From Tenacibaculum lutimaris (GTDB taxonomy: Bacteria; Bacteroidota; Bacteroidia; Flavobacteriales; Flavobacteriaceae): DNA of 64,000 bases. The notes beneath the pieces were generated by a model. That model worked only from the letters and a program-made list of their open reading frames with translations. It searched no databases and was not told the DNA's origin. Within the stretch, counting starts at the first letter, position 1. Every line of letters begins with the position of its first letter. This document shows, in pieces, positions 54,161-62,784 of the stretch. The position numbers were made by a program, and so were the translations under genes. Location of the stretch: NCBI RefSeq assembly GCF_003610735.1, contig NZ_RAQM01000011.1, positions 95,512 through 159,511 of the forward strand. Direction: 5' to 3'.

Positions 54161-54472
54161 TTATGCCTGTGGTGGCTGTAAAATGGAAGTGGTAAAATCT
54201 TTTTTTATACCGTTTAAGTAGAGAAAATCTTGAGAAGAAATGTATTTAAACTCAAATTTTATTTCTGCGAATTTGAAATAAGTTGCGTTTATATGGCAAC
54301 ATTGGCAAATACAAAATGGGGAACATAAATCTGCATCTTGATGTTGGTGGTTATCACCTAAATCTTGAGAAATTTCTGTTTTAACTTCATTGTCAAAAGT
54401 ACCTGTATCTTCACAAGGCACTAAATTTAGTGTGAAGATATAGATTGACAATATGAATGCTAAAAATTTCAT
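54161..54472 (-). CDS. DUF6660 family small Cys/His-rich exported protein
   Basis: A 103-residue protein: N-terminal signal (MKFLAFILSIYIFTLNLVPC), then an acidic/His segment (DLGDNHQHQDADL) and CSPFCICQCCH, a cysteine cluster able to bind metal. It fits DUF6660, which repeatedly occurs just upstream of CzcA-type pumps in Bacteroidota. The C-terminal half is hydrophobic-aromatic. It probably handles or senses metal in the periplasm; function is inferred from context. Confidence 0.75.
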   Translation of the reverse strand: MKFLAFILSIYIFTLNLVPCEDTGTFDNEVKTEISQDLGDNHQHQDADLCSPFCICQCCHINATYFKFAEIKFEFKYISSQDFLYLNGIKKDFTTSILQPPQA

Positions 54473-54530
54473 TAAGGCAAATATAAGAATTTTTTAATGC
54501 AATGGTTGTGCAAAGAAAAAAGGCTTCGGA

Positions 54531-56594
54531 TTATAAAAACCATAAGGTTTCTTGACCAAAAGGTGGTATTTCCTTGCTTTCAAAACGAGGTGCTATTTCT
54601 GCAACCATTTCAGGATATTTAATTGTTATTGGTACGTTTTGTTGACGTAAGGATTTCCAATATAGCCTACTAAATTGATACACTTGCTCTATTAGCTTTC
54701 TAATCATTTTACTATCATTTAAAGCCTCTGGTGTAGGACTTGATATTTTAAGTTTTATTGGAAATGAATAACTTGAATGACTTGGGTATTTTACAGTATT
54801 GTTATACCTCAAATTATTAAAGAGTAAATATTTATATTCTCCTTTAGGGCCAATATTTATATATGTGCCACTCATTGGAATTAACTCACCATTCCAATTT
54901 TGGTCAAAAGCAATAATATCTTGTGATTTTGTTTTATTAATATTAAGAACAAAAAGAGGACAAGGCAATTGAAGTTTATCCATCATTTCTAAAACAGGTT
55001 GTATTTCTTCATCCTTCATATCCTTATAAAAGTGAATCACTATTTTTTCAGGTATTTGGTTTGTTGGTACGTATTGATAGATAGCATCACTTAATGCACC
55101 CCCTAACTGTTTAACATCAGATTTACTGAAATAATGAAATTCATTAAATCTTCCATTATTTTTAAAACTAAATGCACTCGCTACATATCGAATGTTTTCT
55201 TCGGTATTTTTAAATGCACCCACACCTATAACTAATTCATTTTTAGGTTTGACATTTAGTTGCCAAGGTGTACCATCTAATTTTGCTAATAAGGCTAATG
55301 ATATATTGGTTAAATCGTATATAAACTTATGTTGATTTCTTCTAAATCTATCAAACTCTATTACTTGAGATATAATTCTTTTATATAAAAGCTGCTCTTT
55401 AACCTTGTAATACACTAACTTTTTTTCAAGATTGGGTTCGTGCTTGTTAAAAGGACTTAAATAAATAGCAACATAATTAATGTTAGGGTCTGATTTAAAG
55501 TCTTTTATACCTTGTGAAATTTGAGGTAATGGATTTTCTAAATCATCAAATATTATATTGACATTATTATCGAAATGTGCTAAAACACCTGCATAAATAT
55601 TTAAACCTTTATACCAACTTGTACCATCTTCCAATAATTTTTGCAATGCTTCTACTTCTTTAGCATAACTTGTATGATATATAAAGAAGAAATGCACATT
55701 ATCTAACTGACAAGGATTTAAAGGCTTTAAATTCTTAAAATCAATTTTGGGATTTCTACCAACACCATTTTGAAACACTAAATCATTGCTTTCATCAGCA
55801 ACTTCACCAATTCGATTTATTTCTACAGGTAAGTAATCGTCATTATTAACAGGTATAACTTTTTTAAATTCTTCACTTAAAATGAAATGTTGAATAAACT
55901 TATCGATTTTGTGTTTATAACTTATATATTTATTGGAATCATCTTTTGGTTCTGGTTGAATATTAAAAGCTGTTCGTAAATCGTTATTCAAAATGGCATA
56001 AGCCATTGTGTTATCATCAATAAATTCCTTTTCCTTATGATATTTTAATAACCTCATTTTATATACAACTTTATTAAGATTTGTTGTTGAGGTATGTTTT
56101 ATAATTTCAGAAATAGGTTTTTTAAACACTTTAGCCATACCATCATAAGAAATAACTAACTCACCATATTCACTAACTTCTTTAATTTGTACTTTGACAG
56201 TAAACTTATAATACTGTGCAAAACTTTTATTTTGATATGATCTATTACCTATCCAAATTTGATTATCATTCACAAAGTTTTGACCAACAAGTTTTTTTAT
56301 GCTTTTAAAGAATTTTTTGATTCGCCAATTATAGTAATGCTTTATTAAGTCGGTTGGTTGTTCTTTTAGATTGAGTTTTAAAGGCAAATATCCTTCCTTT
56401 TCATAAATAAATGATGTGTAGATAAAATCAGGATTTTCTTCTTTTATACCAGGAAACAAATCTTCTATATTGGTTGGAAACTTTGTTTTATACAACTTTT
56501 GAGCATTACCAATTTTCTCTTTACTTAAATAAAAAGTTATTGGTTTGTCTGGTAAATCAAACGTTATGATATTGAAATAAAGTTCCTGACTCAT
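54531..56594 (-). CDS. Prokaryotic Argonaute with intact guide pocket and degenerate PIWI catalytic site
   Basis: A 687-residue long-type pAgo. The MID pocket for the guide 5' phosphate is intact: Tyr395, Lys399, Gln410 and Lys438, with the family YKQK spacing, in KKLVYYKVKEQLLY, IISQVIEF and ISLALLAKLDGTPW. PIWI covers ~450-687. The first catalytic Asp position reads IGVGAF (Gly459), and the third falls in IVIHFYKDM without the expected Asp, so nicking is unlikely. The C-terminus ends in hydrophobic LWFL, as usual. The N-terminal ~300 residues show no clear PAZ by eye. It follows an XRE regulator by 20 bp. Expected role: guide-dependent recognition of invading nucleic acid. Confidence 0.88.
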   Translation of the reverse strand: MSQELYFNIITFDLPDKPITFYLSKEKIGNAQKLYKTKFPTNIEDLFPGIKEENPDFIYTSFIYEKEGYLPLKLNLKEQPTDLIKHYYNWRIKKFFKSIKKLVGQNFVNDNQIWIGNRSYQNKSFAQYYKFTVKVQIKEVSEYGELVISYDGMAKVFKKPISEIIKHTSTTNLNKVVYKMRLLKYHKEKEFIDDNTMAYAILNNDLRTAFNIQPEPKDDSNKYISYKHKIDKFIQHFILSEEFKKVIPVNNDDYLPVEINRIGEVADESNDLVFQNGVGRNPKIDFKNLKPLNPCQLDNVHFFFIYHTSYAKEVEALQKLLEDGTSWYKGLNIYAGVLAHFDNNVNIIFDDLENPLPQISQGIKDFKSDPNINYVAIYLSPFNKHEPNLEKKLVYYKVKEQLLYKRIISQVIEFDRFRRNQHKFIYDLTNISLALLAKLDGTPWQLNVKPKNELVIGVGAFKNTEENIRYVASAFSFKNNGRFNEFHYFSKSDVKQLGGALSDAIYQYVPTNQIPEKIVIHFYKDMKDEEIQPVLEMMDKLQLPCPLFVLNINKTKSQDIIAFDQNWNGELIPMSGTYINIGPKGEYKYLLFNNLRYNNTVKYPSHSSYSFPIKLKISSPTPEALNDSKMIRKLIEQVYQFSRLYWKSLRQQNVPITIKYPEMVAEIAPRFESKEIPPFGQETLWFL

Positions 56595-56614
56595 AATACT
56601 TGGGTTTATTAATT

Positions 56615-56932
56615 CTACTTCTTGCTCAATCTATTAATTTTTTGTTCTACAATTTTGAGGATTTCCGTACTGTTCTTTTCATCTTTTAACATAAAGACAA
56701 TTTTATCTGCCATCCAGAATTGAAGCAATTCATTTTTATTTTGTTTTAATACTTTGGCTAATGCTTCAGCTTGTTCTTTACGAGCCATACGAGTACCACG
56801 TTCAATTTTACTTAAAAGTGCCGTATCAATATTCATTTGAGAAGCAACTTCTCTTAATAATAATTGCTTTTCTTCTCGTATTTCTCTGATGTATTCGCCA
56901 AATGTCATTTTGGGGATATTTTGACTTGTCAA
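56615..56932 (-). CDS. XRE-family helix-turn-helix protein upstream of the Argonaute
   Basis: A 105-residue protein with a Cro/CI-type HTH: FGEYIREIREEKQLLLREVA, then ALLSKIERGTRMARKEQAEAL. The C-terminal ~35 residues (EILKIVEQKINRLSKK) form a helix, probably for dimerisation. It is 20 bp before the Argonaute gene and separated from the primase-like genes by 139 bp. It therefore most likely autoregulates the XRE-Argonaute pair; a role as an effector is not supported by any visible catalytic motif. Confidence 0.85.
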   Translation of the reverse strand: MTSQNIPKMTFGEYIREIREEKQLLLREVASQMNIDTALLSKIERGTRMARKEQAEALAKVLKQNKNELLQFWMADKIVFMLKDEKNSTEILKIVEQKINRLSKK

Positions 56933-57071
56933 TATTTGTCTAATGTAAGAAAAAGAAAATAAGAACTAACAAAAAGATATTAACAATTATAAACAGGAAA
57001 TGAGGAAGTTAAGGATTTAAGGATATAAAGAATTTTTATAAATCCTTGTTTCCTTAAAATCCTCAAAACCC

Positions 57072-58811
57072 TTATTGTGCTTTTGTGGGATTTGTATAAT
57101 TGTTATGTGCTTCCCTATGTATTAGACCAGCATCAACAAATTTAGTAATATAGCCTTCTGCTGTTTTATGAGGAATCTTGTTTTTGTCGGCTATATTTAG
57201 GTAATCTTGTCTTGAAAATTGATAAGGTAGTGCTTCTAAAAAACGTTCTTTACGATTGGCTCTTTTTACTTCTTTTTGTTCGATAGGTAAATCGTTAAAC
57301 ACCTTACTACTGTGCTTTACTAATACGCTTATCATTTCCAATGTATTTTCAAAATCTATATCCTCACAATATCTTACTTGGTTTACATCACCATCTTCCA
57401 TAATGCGAAATACAGAAAACAACATTATAATTCTAAATGCTATTAACCCCAAACGTCTAACAGTTGCTATATAGTCATCGGGTTGAAGATTGAGGTATTT
57501 GGTTTGAAGCTTCTCAAAAAACACATTAAACTTTTGTTGTTGCTCGGTTGTTAGCCTTACTTCAATATCAGGATTGTTTTTTAGGGTTTTGTATAACCCA
57601 AAAAATTCTTTTCCTAATTGGTCGTAATATTCATCTAAACCATTGGTTGTATCAGTTTGAAAAACGTTCTTCCAAGTAGGTCTGATATTCATATAATAAA
57701 ACATAAAACGACTAAACAAGCCATTTTCAGCACTTGGAACCAATGCCTGAATCTGCTTTGGTGTACCAGACAACACCGTTGACAAACAAGGTCTTTCAAT
57801 ATCTACATACTCTCTGTCCGTTCTACGATAGTAACTAATGGTTTCGTGGTGGAATGCTTTACGAAAACCATCGGAATAATTACCGTAATCACTTTTAAAA
57901 GCTTGTGCTAAAGTATCTCCTTCGGTTTCAAAAATTAACCCTCTACCTTCATTATCCGATATTAATTGATAAACACCTGTTACACTATTGTTAGCCGGAA
58001 TAAACAGCATTCTTTCAGGTGGTTTACTCGGTTTTTCCATAGTTTCACTTTTGCCCTTATTCATATTATAAGTAGCCATTTCAACTTGATGCTGTTGTTT
58101 TAGGGTTTTGGATTGTTCGCGCTTTTCTTTGTGAACAGGATTTACCAAATTTTTAATTTGGTTTAATCTCCCTTTTCCTGCTGAAGCAGGTGCAGTAACA
58201 AATAAATACAAGTTGCTAAACACTTTCCGTTGGTCGTACACACCAAACAATTTAGGAAAACAGGCACTAAATGCAGTTAATGCACCCAACAACAAAATAT
58301 CACGTTCTTCATTACTGCTTGATGGTTTTACTACTTGTTGCAAAAATGTTGGGATGTTGTTGTAAACTGTTGTTGGTATTGTTGGCAATGGTTGTTTTTC
58401 TTCCTCTGGATGTTGCGATACTTCAACAACTTGTTGTTGCTGTTTTGGTTTAATACCAACTTGATGCAAATGGTGGTATAAGGTTGCTATGCTTATACCG
58501 TGTCCTTTTGCTTGTAAGCATTTATTATACTGTTCGTCGCATTCTTTATGGTCGTAACCTGAATAATTTCTGCTAATTCTATGGTAGTAATCACGTCCAG
58601 CTTCACCGTATTCCTCTGAAATAGCAAAACCAATATCACGCCACTTTTCATAAGTATCAGTAATATCGATACCTAATTGTTCTAAAGCGTTGATATATGT
58701 TTCAATATCATTTGCAACAACCGTTGTCGGTTTGTTGTTGATTGGTTTTTTAGGCACTTCTTTTTGCTCTGGAACAGCTAACCAATCTTTCGGGTTGAAT
58801 ATTTTTGTCAT
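57072..58811 (-). CDS. PriCT-2/DUF3987 primase-helicase-like protein
   Basis: A 579-residue protein. Residues ~30-115 match the primase C-terminal-2 type domain (YEKWRDIGFAISEEYG, YDHKECDEQYNKCLQ). Residues ~165-520 fit DUF3987 with VTAPASAGKGRLNQIKNL as the P-loop-like segment. The pair of a BT4734-like protein and a DUF3987 protein is a standard replication/mobilisation module of Bacteroidota mobile elements. The start overlaps the previous gene by 4 bp. Confidence 0.82.
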   Translation of the reverse strand: MTKIFNPKDWLAVPEQKEVPKKPINNKPTTVVANDIETYINALEQLGIDITDTYEKWRDIGFAISEEYGEAGRDYYHRISRNYSGYDHKECDEQYNKCLQAKGHGISIATLYHHLHQVGIKPKQQQQVVEVSQHPEEEKQPLPTIPTTVYNNIPTFLQQVVKPSSSNEERDILLLGALTAFSACFPKLFGVYDQRKVFSNLYLFVTAPASAGKGRLNQIKNLVNPVHKEKREQSKTLKQQHQVEMATYNMNKGKSETMEKPSKPPERMLFIPANNSVTGVYQLISDNEGRGLIFETEGDTLAQAFKSDYGNYSDGFRKAFHHETISYYRRTDREYVDIERPCLSTVLSGTPKQIQALVPSAENGLFSRFMFYYMNIRPTWKNVFQTDTTNGLDEYYDQLGKEFFGLYKTLKNNPDIEVRLTTEQQQKFNVFFEKLQTKYLNLQPDDYIATVRRLGLIAFRIIMLFSVFRIMEDGDVNQVRYCEDIDFENTLEMISVLVKHSSKVFNDLPIEQKEVKRANRKERFLEALPYQFSRQDYLNIADKNKIPHKTAEGYITKFVDAGLIHREAHNNYTNPTKAQ

Positions 58812-59716
58812 AGCTTTTGATGTCTTTTATGTAGGTATGCCAATGGATCGTGGGATAAAAAACACGCTCTGGAAATGTCTTTACCCGATTGGTCTACCTC
58901 AATGTTATATGTTTGCTTTATGTAATTGGCCACCGCAATAAAATATTCGTTGTGTGACACTTTCGATAAATCGATTCTAATTATCCATTTTAAGCCTTCT
59001 CCTGAAGGTGATGTAAACAACATTTCGGTTTCGAAATATTCATCGTTTAATAATTGTTGTTTTAGTTCTTCAAGATTTTCTAAATGGTCAAAATCGATTG
59101 TCAATAATGATGAATGCTCAATTAAGCTATCATCATTTCGTTTAGAAAACACACCTGAAAATGTTACATAATCAAAATGATTTGCTTTAAATTTCCGTGC
59201 TTCTTTAGGGTTTTTAATCGCTCTAAATTGCTCTGTGATACTTTTATACTTATCGCTTGTAATACGCTCAAATATTTGGTGTAATCTTACTTTTTCAGTT
59301 GGAAAAACATTTCTAATTGGTGCTTTGTAAAAACTGCTGTAAGCATACCAAGTATCATCAGGTGCATCTAACCAGGATAATTCATCTTCTTTTTTAACTT
59401 CAAAATTTAGATGCAGTACCTCATTGATTTTTAGTAACAATTCTTCTTCATTAATGATTTTAAAATGATAGGATGCAAAATCGAATACATCACCTTTAAA
59501 ATCGGTTAATTCTATGTCGTAATGCATTGCCTTATTTTCAACAACATTAATTTGTAATGTTGATTTACCACCATTAAAAGGATTTCGGGTTATCCCACAG
59601 TCCCTTCCTTTTAAGGAAAGGACTGTTGATTTAGGATAATACTGCCTTAATACATAAGCGTAAATATTCAAACCGTAATGCGTTTTCTTTAAGATGCTCT
59701 CTTTACTTATTTCCAT
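58808..59716 (-). CDS. BT4734/VirE-N type primase-associated protein
   Basis: A 302-residue protein of the BT4734/BF3469 family found next to DUF3987 proteins. Residues ~20-105 include GITRNPFNGGKSTLQI (CHC2-like zinc-finger relic without the cysteines). Residues ~130-300 carry FVYVTFSGVFSKRND-like and SLLTIDFDHLEN, LFTSPSGEGLKWIIRID, which are motifs of a primase/AEP-like fold, ending SGKDISRACFLSHDP. It is overlapped by the HTH gene before and the DUF3987 gene after. Confidence 0.78.
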   Translation of the reverse strand: MEISKESILKKTHYGLNIYAYVLRQYYPKSTVLSLKGRDCGITRNPFNGGKSTLQINVVENKAMHYDIELTDFKGDVFDFASYHFKIINEEELLLKINEVLHLNFEVKKEDELSWLDAPDDTWYAYSSFYKAPIRNVFPTEKVRLHQIFERITSDKYKSITEQFRAIKNPKEARKFKANHFDYVTFSGVFSKRNDDSLIEHSSLLTIDFDHLENLEELKQQLLNDEYFETEMLFTSPSGEGLKWIIRIDLSKVSHNEYFIAVANYIKQTYNIEVDQSGKDISRACFLSHDPLAYLHKRHQKL

Positions 59717-59999
59717 CGCATTTAAAATTTGGGTTATAATAATTGCTTTGTAATAGTTCCTCTATATCAGATACTTTGTAATAAAACTTGCCTTGAATCT
59801 TGCTATATGGAATCGTGCCATTTGAACGGAATGTTTGCAATGTCCGTTGGCTAATATGTAGCGTTTGCATTACGTCCTGATTGTCAATCCACGTATCTTT
59901 TAAGCGTTCTGCTCTCGTAGCTCTTATTAATTCGATACGTGCCTTTAAGTCCTTAATCTCTTGTGAGAGTGCCAAGAGTAAATCGATGATTTCAGTCAT
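59703..59999 (-). CDS. HTH_17 domain DNA-binding protein
   Basis: A 98-residue protein: N-terminal helix (LLALSQEIKDLKARIELI), then WIDNQDVMQTLHISQRTLQTFRSNGTIPYSKIQGKFYYK, the MerR-like excisionase HTH common in Bacteroidota integrative elements. It overlaps the start of the next gene by 14 bp and follows the sister HTH gene by 2 bp. Likely a regulator of the primase module or a recombination directionality factor. Confidence 0.85.
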   Translation of the reverse strand: MTEIIDLLLALSQEIKDLKARIELIRATRAERLKDTWIDNQDVMQTLHISQRTLQTFRSNGTIPYSKIQGKFYYKVSDIEELLQSNYYNPNFKCDGNK

Positions 60000-60001
60000 A
60001 A

Positions 60002-60298
60002 CTAAATCCTTCCTTTTTTGATTAAGTAATTAGCTGCCTGTTGCTCGATTTCATCTTGGGAATCCATACGGTTACGCAATAACCATTGGTCTAATTCCTG
60101 ACGTTGGAAATAGATTTTTTTACCATTCGGTTTATAGTGTGGAATGGCTCCCGTACTTGTAAGTTTATACAAGTGCGATTGTGATAGTTCTAAATACTGA
60201 CAAGTTTCATTGAAATTCAATACTTGCTTTTGCAACGTTTGTTGTTCTACTAACAACTTTTCGATGCGTTCTAAACGTTCAATTATTTTAACGTCCAT
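60002..60298 (-). CDS. HTH_17 domain DNA-binding protein (second)
   Basis: A 98-residue protein with VLNFNETCQYLELSQSHLYKLTSTGAIPHYKPNGKKIYFQRQELDQWL, an excisionase-type HTH with wing. It heads a tightly packed operon with the next HTH gene and the two primase-like genes. Just upstream is a set of GGTATTA repeats that may be its operator or a replication origin. Confidence 0.85.
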   Translation of the reverse strand: MDVKIIERLERIEKLLVEQQTLQKQVLNFNETCQYLELSQSHLYKLTSTGAIPHYKPNGKKIYFQRQELDQWLLRNRMDSQDEIEQQAANYLIKKGRI

Positions 60299-60385
60299 CT
60301 TATTATAAATTTTAATTTAAAAATGGACTTCTGCGCAAAAGTCATCCTTGATTGTCAAGGACATAACAAATATTGAAAAAGGTGT

Positions 60386-60492
60386 TTGGTATAACAGAAA
60401 AGAGAAAAAATGGTATTATTAAACCATTGTAAAACAATGATTTACACCGTTTTTGGTATTATCTATTTGGTATTAAGTAGAGAAAATACCAC
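60386..60492. repeat. GGTATTA repeats upstream of the HTH-primase operon
   Basis: GGTATAA at 60388, GGTATTA at 60412, 60455 and 60469, and the inverted form ATACC at 60486. Between the second and third copies is the palindrome CATTGT-AAA-ACAATG (60424-60438). These direct copies in the 211-bp gap before the primase operon look like iterons or an operator array. The exact boundaries are approximate. Confidence 0.5.
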
Positions 60493-60509
60493 TTTTAAAA
60501 GGTGAAGTT

Positions 60510-61514
60510 TTATTTGATTTGGTCAAGCCAAAAATTGGCTTCAACTAATTTTTGATAGGCTCTTTTTTCAGTACCTAAAAATCTACGGTATTCTTTACCT
60601 GCATTACTACTTGGCCCATACCTATAAGCAAAGAATTTATAAATGTGTTTAGGCTCTATTTTTTTAGATGGTTTACTGTCAAAAAATATTCTTTCATTAA
60701 AATATTTAGTTTCTGTTAACTTAACCATAAAAGCTGCAAGTAATATTTTATTACCTCTATCCTTTATGAAGTTATATTCATCATCTATAATGCCTTTTTC
60801 ATTTAATAGCTCCTCTAATTTTGCAAATTCTCTTTGTTTAATCTTATTAATAAGTGCGTTATAGGATAAGACATCATTGTTTTCCTTTCTAAAATCACCT
60901 TGTATAGCGTTGAAAATTGAACTTTGTTTTACTTGTTTCCTGACCGTTTTTATTTCTGCACCGGAATAGGATTTTACAATTAACTCTTGAGGTGGTTCTT
61001 CATTAAAAAATACTTCGTGCAGTTCTTCTATTGTATAAATTTCAGCATCACTTAATTCTGAAAATCGTTCTTGAAGTTCCATAAAAAGCATCATCGCATT
61101 TGCTTTTAAAAATGAAATGATATAGGCTTCATCAGATTTATCATTTTGAATTGGCTTTAAAGACAAACTTTCAACAATAACATTATCTGAAATGTAATTT
61201 TTAATCTGGGTTAAATAATTTAAAAATTTACGGTGAGCATTATCATATAGAAAAGACAAGTGATCAGCTGTTGAGTTTGCATCAAGTGCATTATTAATTT
61301 GATTAAAATTTTTGATGTACTCGTTTTCTATTAATTTTAAATAGTATTTACGCTTGTTAGAATACGCCTTTTTGAAGTCGATTTCATATTTAGGCGTTGT
61401 ATTGAGGTATTGCTTTTTAAAGCCTTTTAAAAGCTCTTTAAATTGGTTTTCGGTTCTTTTATCATCAGTAACCTTTTCCACATACAGTAAGTCGATAAAT
61501 AAGTCTTTAGCCAT
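60510..61514 (-). CDS. Unknown integrase-linked protein
   Basis: A 334-residue soluble, mostly helical protein, rich in Lys, Glu, Asn and Tyr. I recognise no catalytic motif. Its C-terminal ~110 residues (IDDEYNFIKDRGNKILLAAFMVKLTETKYFN) and final IYKFFAYRYGPSSNAGKEYRRFLG look like a compact domain. It overlaps the integrase stop by 8 bp, so both are expressed together. This points to a role in recombination control or element maintenance, but that is inference. Confidence 0.7.
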   Translation of the reverse strand: MAKDLFIDLLYVEKVTDDKRTENQFKELLKGFKKQYLNTTPKYEIDFKKAYSNKRKYYLKLIENEYIKNFNQINNALDANSTADHLSFLYDNAHRKFLNYLTQIKNYISDNVIVESLSLKPIQNDKSDEAYIISFLKANAMMLFMELQERFSELSDAEIYTIEELHEVFFNEEPPQELIVKSYSGAEIKTVRKQVKQSSIFNAIQGDFRKENNDVLSYNALINKIKQREFAKLEELLNEKGIIDDEYNFIKDRGNKILLAAFMVKLTETKYFNERIFFDSKPSKKIEPKHIYKFFAYRYGPSSNAGKEYRRFLGTEKRAYQKLVEANFWLDQIK

Positions 61515-62619
61515 TTGGGTTAAGGTTTATTCTGTAAGCTGCTTGTTTCTTTTTGTCATCAATTACTTTAGCGTAAATTTGAGTTGTTTTCAAATTCTTA
61601 TGACCTAACATTTTTGATACTGTATATATATCAGTACCCAAAGTCAGTTGTAATGTTGCAAATGAATGTCGCGCACAATGGAACGTGATATTCTTCTTAA
61701 TTTCTGCATCACCAACCCATTCTTTTAGTAGGTCATAATTTCTCTGAACGTTATTAATATTCTCGAAAACTTTTTTAGTCGATTCGCCTTTTTCTCCTAA
61801 CAATTCAAATGCTTGTTCGGAAATTGGTAAGGTTTCAGCTCCTTTAGTTTTCTTTTGCTTAAATCTAATAAAATTTCCATAGGTTTCTGAATATTGGATT
61901 TCAGACCATTGAAGTTTTGTAATATCTGACCAACGTAAACCTGTAAGGCAGGAAAATAGAAAAGCATTTTTTAATTGTGGATGTCTGCTATCTGTATTAA
62001 AAAGCTTTCTAACTTCTTCTAAAGTTAAAAATTCCATATGTGTATCTTCTTCTTTAAAATTTTCAACTGAAATAGCAGGATTGTATTGAATTACTTTTTC
62101 TTTAACAGCTTGTCGTAATACAGCTAAAAGTTTTTTAAAATATGCTGATTTTGTGTTTTGGCTTAATGGTCTTTTACTTCTGGAAAGTGCTTTTTTGTCT
62201 AAATACTCTTTAAAACCTTCTACCCACTCTTCATCTATTCTTTCAAAAGAAATTCCCGTAGGATGATAATCTTTTAAATGTTTTAGAGTACTATTCCATA
62301 CACCTAAATTACCTTTACTTTCTGAACGTCTTTCAATCCATTGTTCTAAATACACGAAAAAATTGCCTTGTTTCTTTTCTTTATTTTCAAAACCATAAAT
62401 ATTATTCTGTACCTCTAAATGTCTTTTGGCTCTGATGCTTTCAGCAAGTTGTAAGATTTTCTTGTTTTCTAATTTCTGTGCTTTAGTTAAGGACCCTTTG
62501 TCGGGTTCTGGCGTTAAATATAATTTCAAGTACTCGTACTTACGATTTCCGTTTTCGTAATAATCAAGATATAAACTAATTCGTTTCCCTTTTCTACGTT
62601 GGCGTAAAGTAACTTTCAT
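61507..62619 (-). CDS. Tyrosine recombinase (integrase) of the element
   Basis: A 370-residue phage-type integrase with all catalytic residues: Arg229 (LTGLRWSD), His314-x2-Arg317 (HCARHSF), His340 (MLGHKN) and Tyr349 (TTQIYAKV). The N-terminal ~70 residues are the arm-binding domain, and ~80-185 the SAM-like core-binding domain, as in Bacteroidota CTn integrases. It lies about 170 bp from the right end and reads leftwards into the element. It lacks the extra alpha-helical patch of integron IntI, so it is not a candidate for moving the cassettes. Confidence 0.93.
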   Translation of the reverse strand: MKVTLRQRRKGKRISLYLDYYENGNRKYEYLKLYLTPEPDKGSLTKAQKLENKKILQLAESIRAKRHLEVQNNIYGFENKEKKQGNFFVYLEQWIERRSESKGNLGVWNSTLKHLKDYHPTGISFERIDEEWVEGFKEYLDKKALSRSKRPLSQNTKSAYFKKLLAVLRQAVKEKVIQYNPAISVENFKEEDTHMEFLTLEEVRKLFNTDSRHPQLKNAFLFSCLTGLRWSDITKLQWSEIQYSETYGNFIRFKQKKTKGAETLPISEQAFELLGEKGESTKKVFENINNVQRNYDLLKEWVGDAEIKKNITFHCARHSFATLQLTLGTDIYTVSKMLGHKNLKTTQIYAKVIDDKKKQAAYRINLNPNG

Positions 62620-62668
62620 TTTCCTTATATTTACTGTGTTATACTATGCGTTTTAAGAGTGTTATATG

Positions 62669-62720
62669 GGCAACAATACGGCAACAAATATAAGCAAAAA
62701 AGGGTAGTTTGGCAACAAAA
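62669..62720. repeat. Right-end GGCAACAA arm repeats
   Basis: Three GGCAACAA copies (62669, 62680 and 62711). The first two reproduce the left-end block 38601-38623. They lie between the integrase gene and the right junction, where arm-type integrase sites are expected. Confidence 0.65.
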
Positions 62721-62784
62721 AAGAACACTGAAAACCCTGTAAAGCAATGATTAATAGATAGATAACAAACAAAAGAAAGATAAT

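Noticed and set aside
54531..56594. Short pAgo of a SPARTA or SPARSA system
   Set aside because: The protein is full length with its own N-terminal half, and no TIR, Sir2 or APAZ gene is adjacent.
61507..62619. The element integrase as the enzyme that moves the cassettes
   Set aside because: It has the arm-binding domain of CTn-type integrases and no IntI-specific patch, and it lies inside the element that disrupted the cassette site rather than at an array head.
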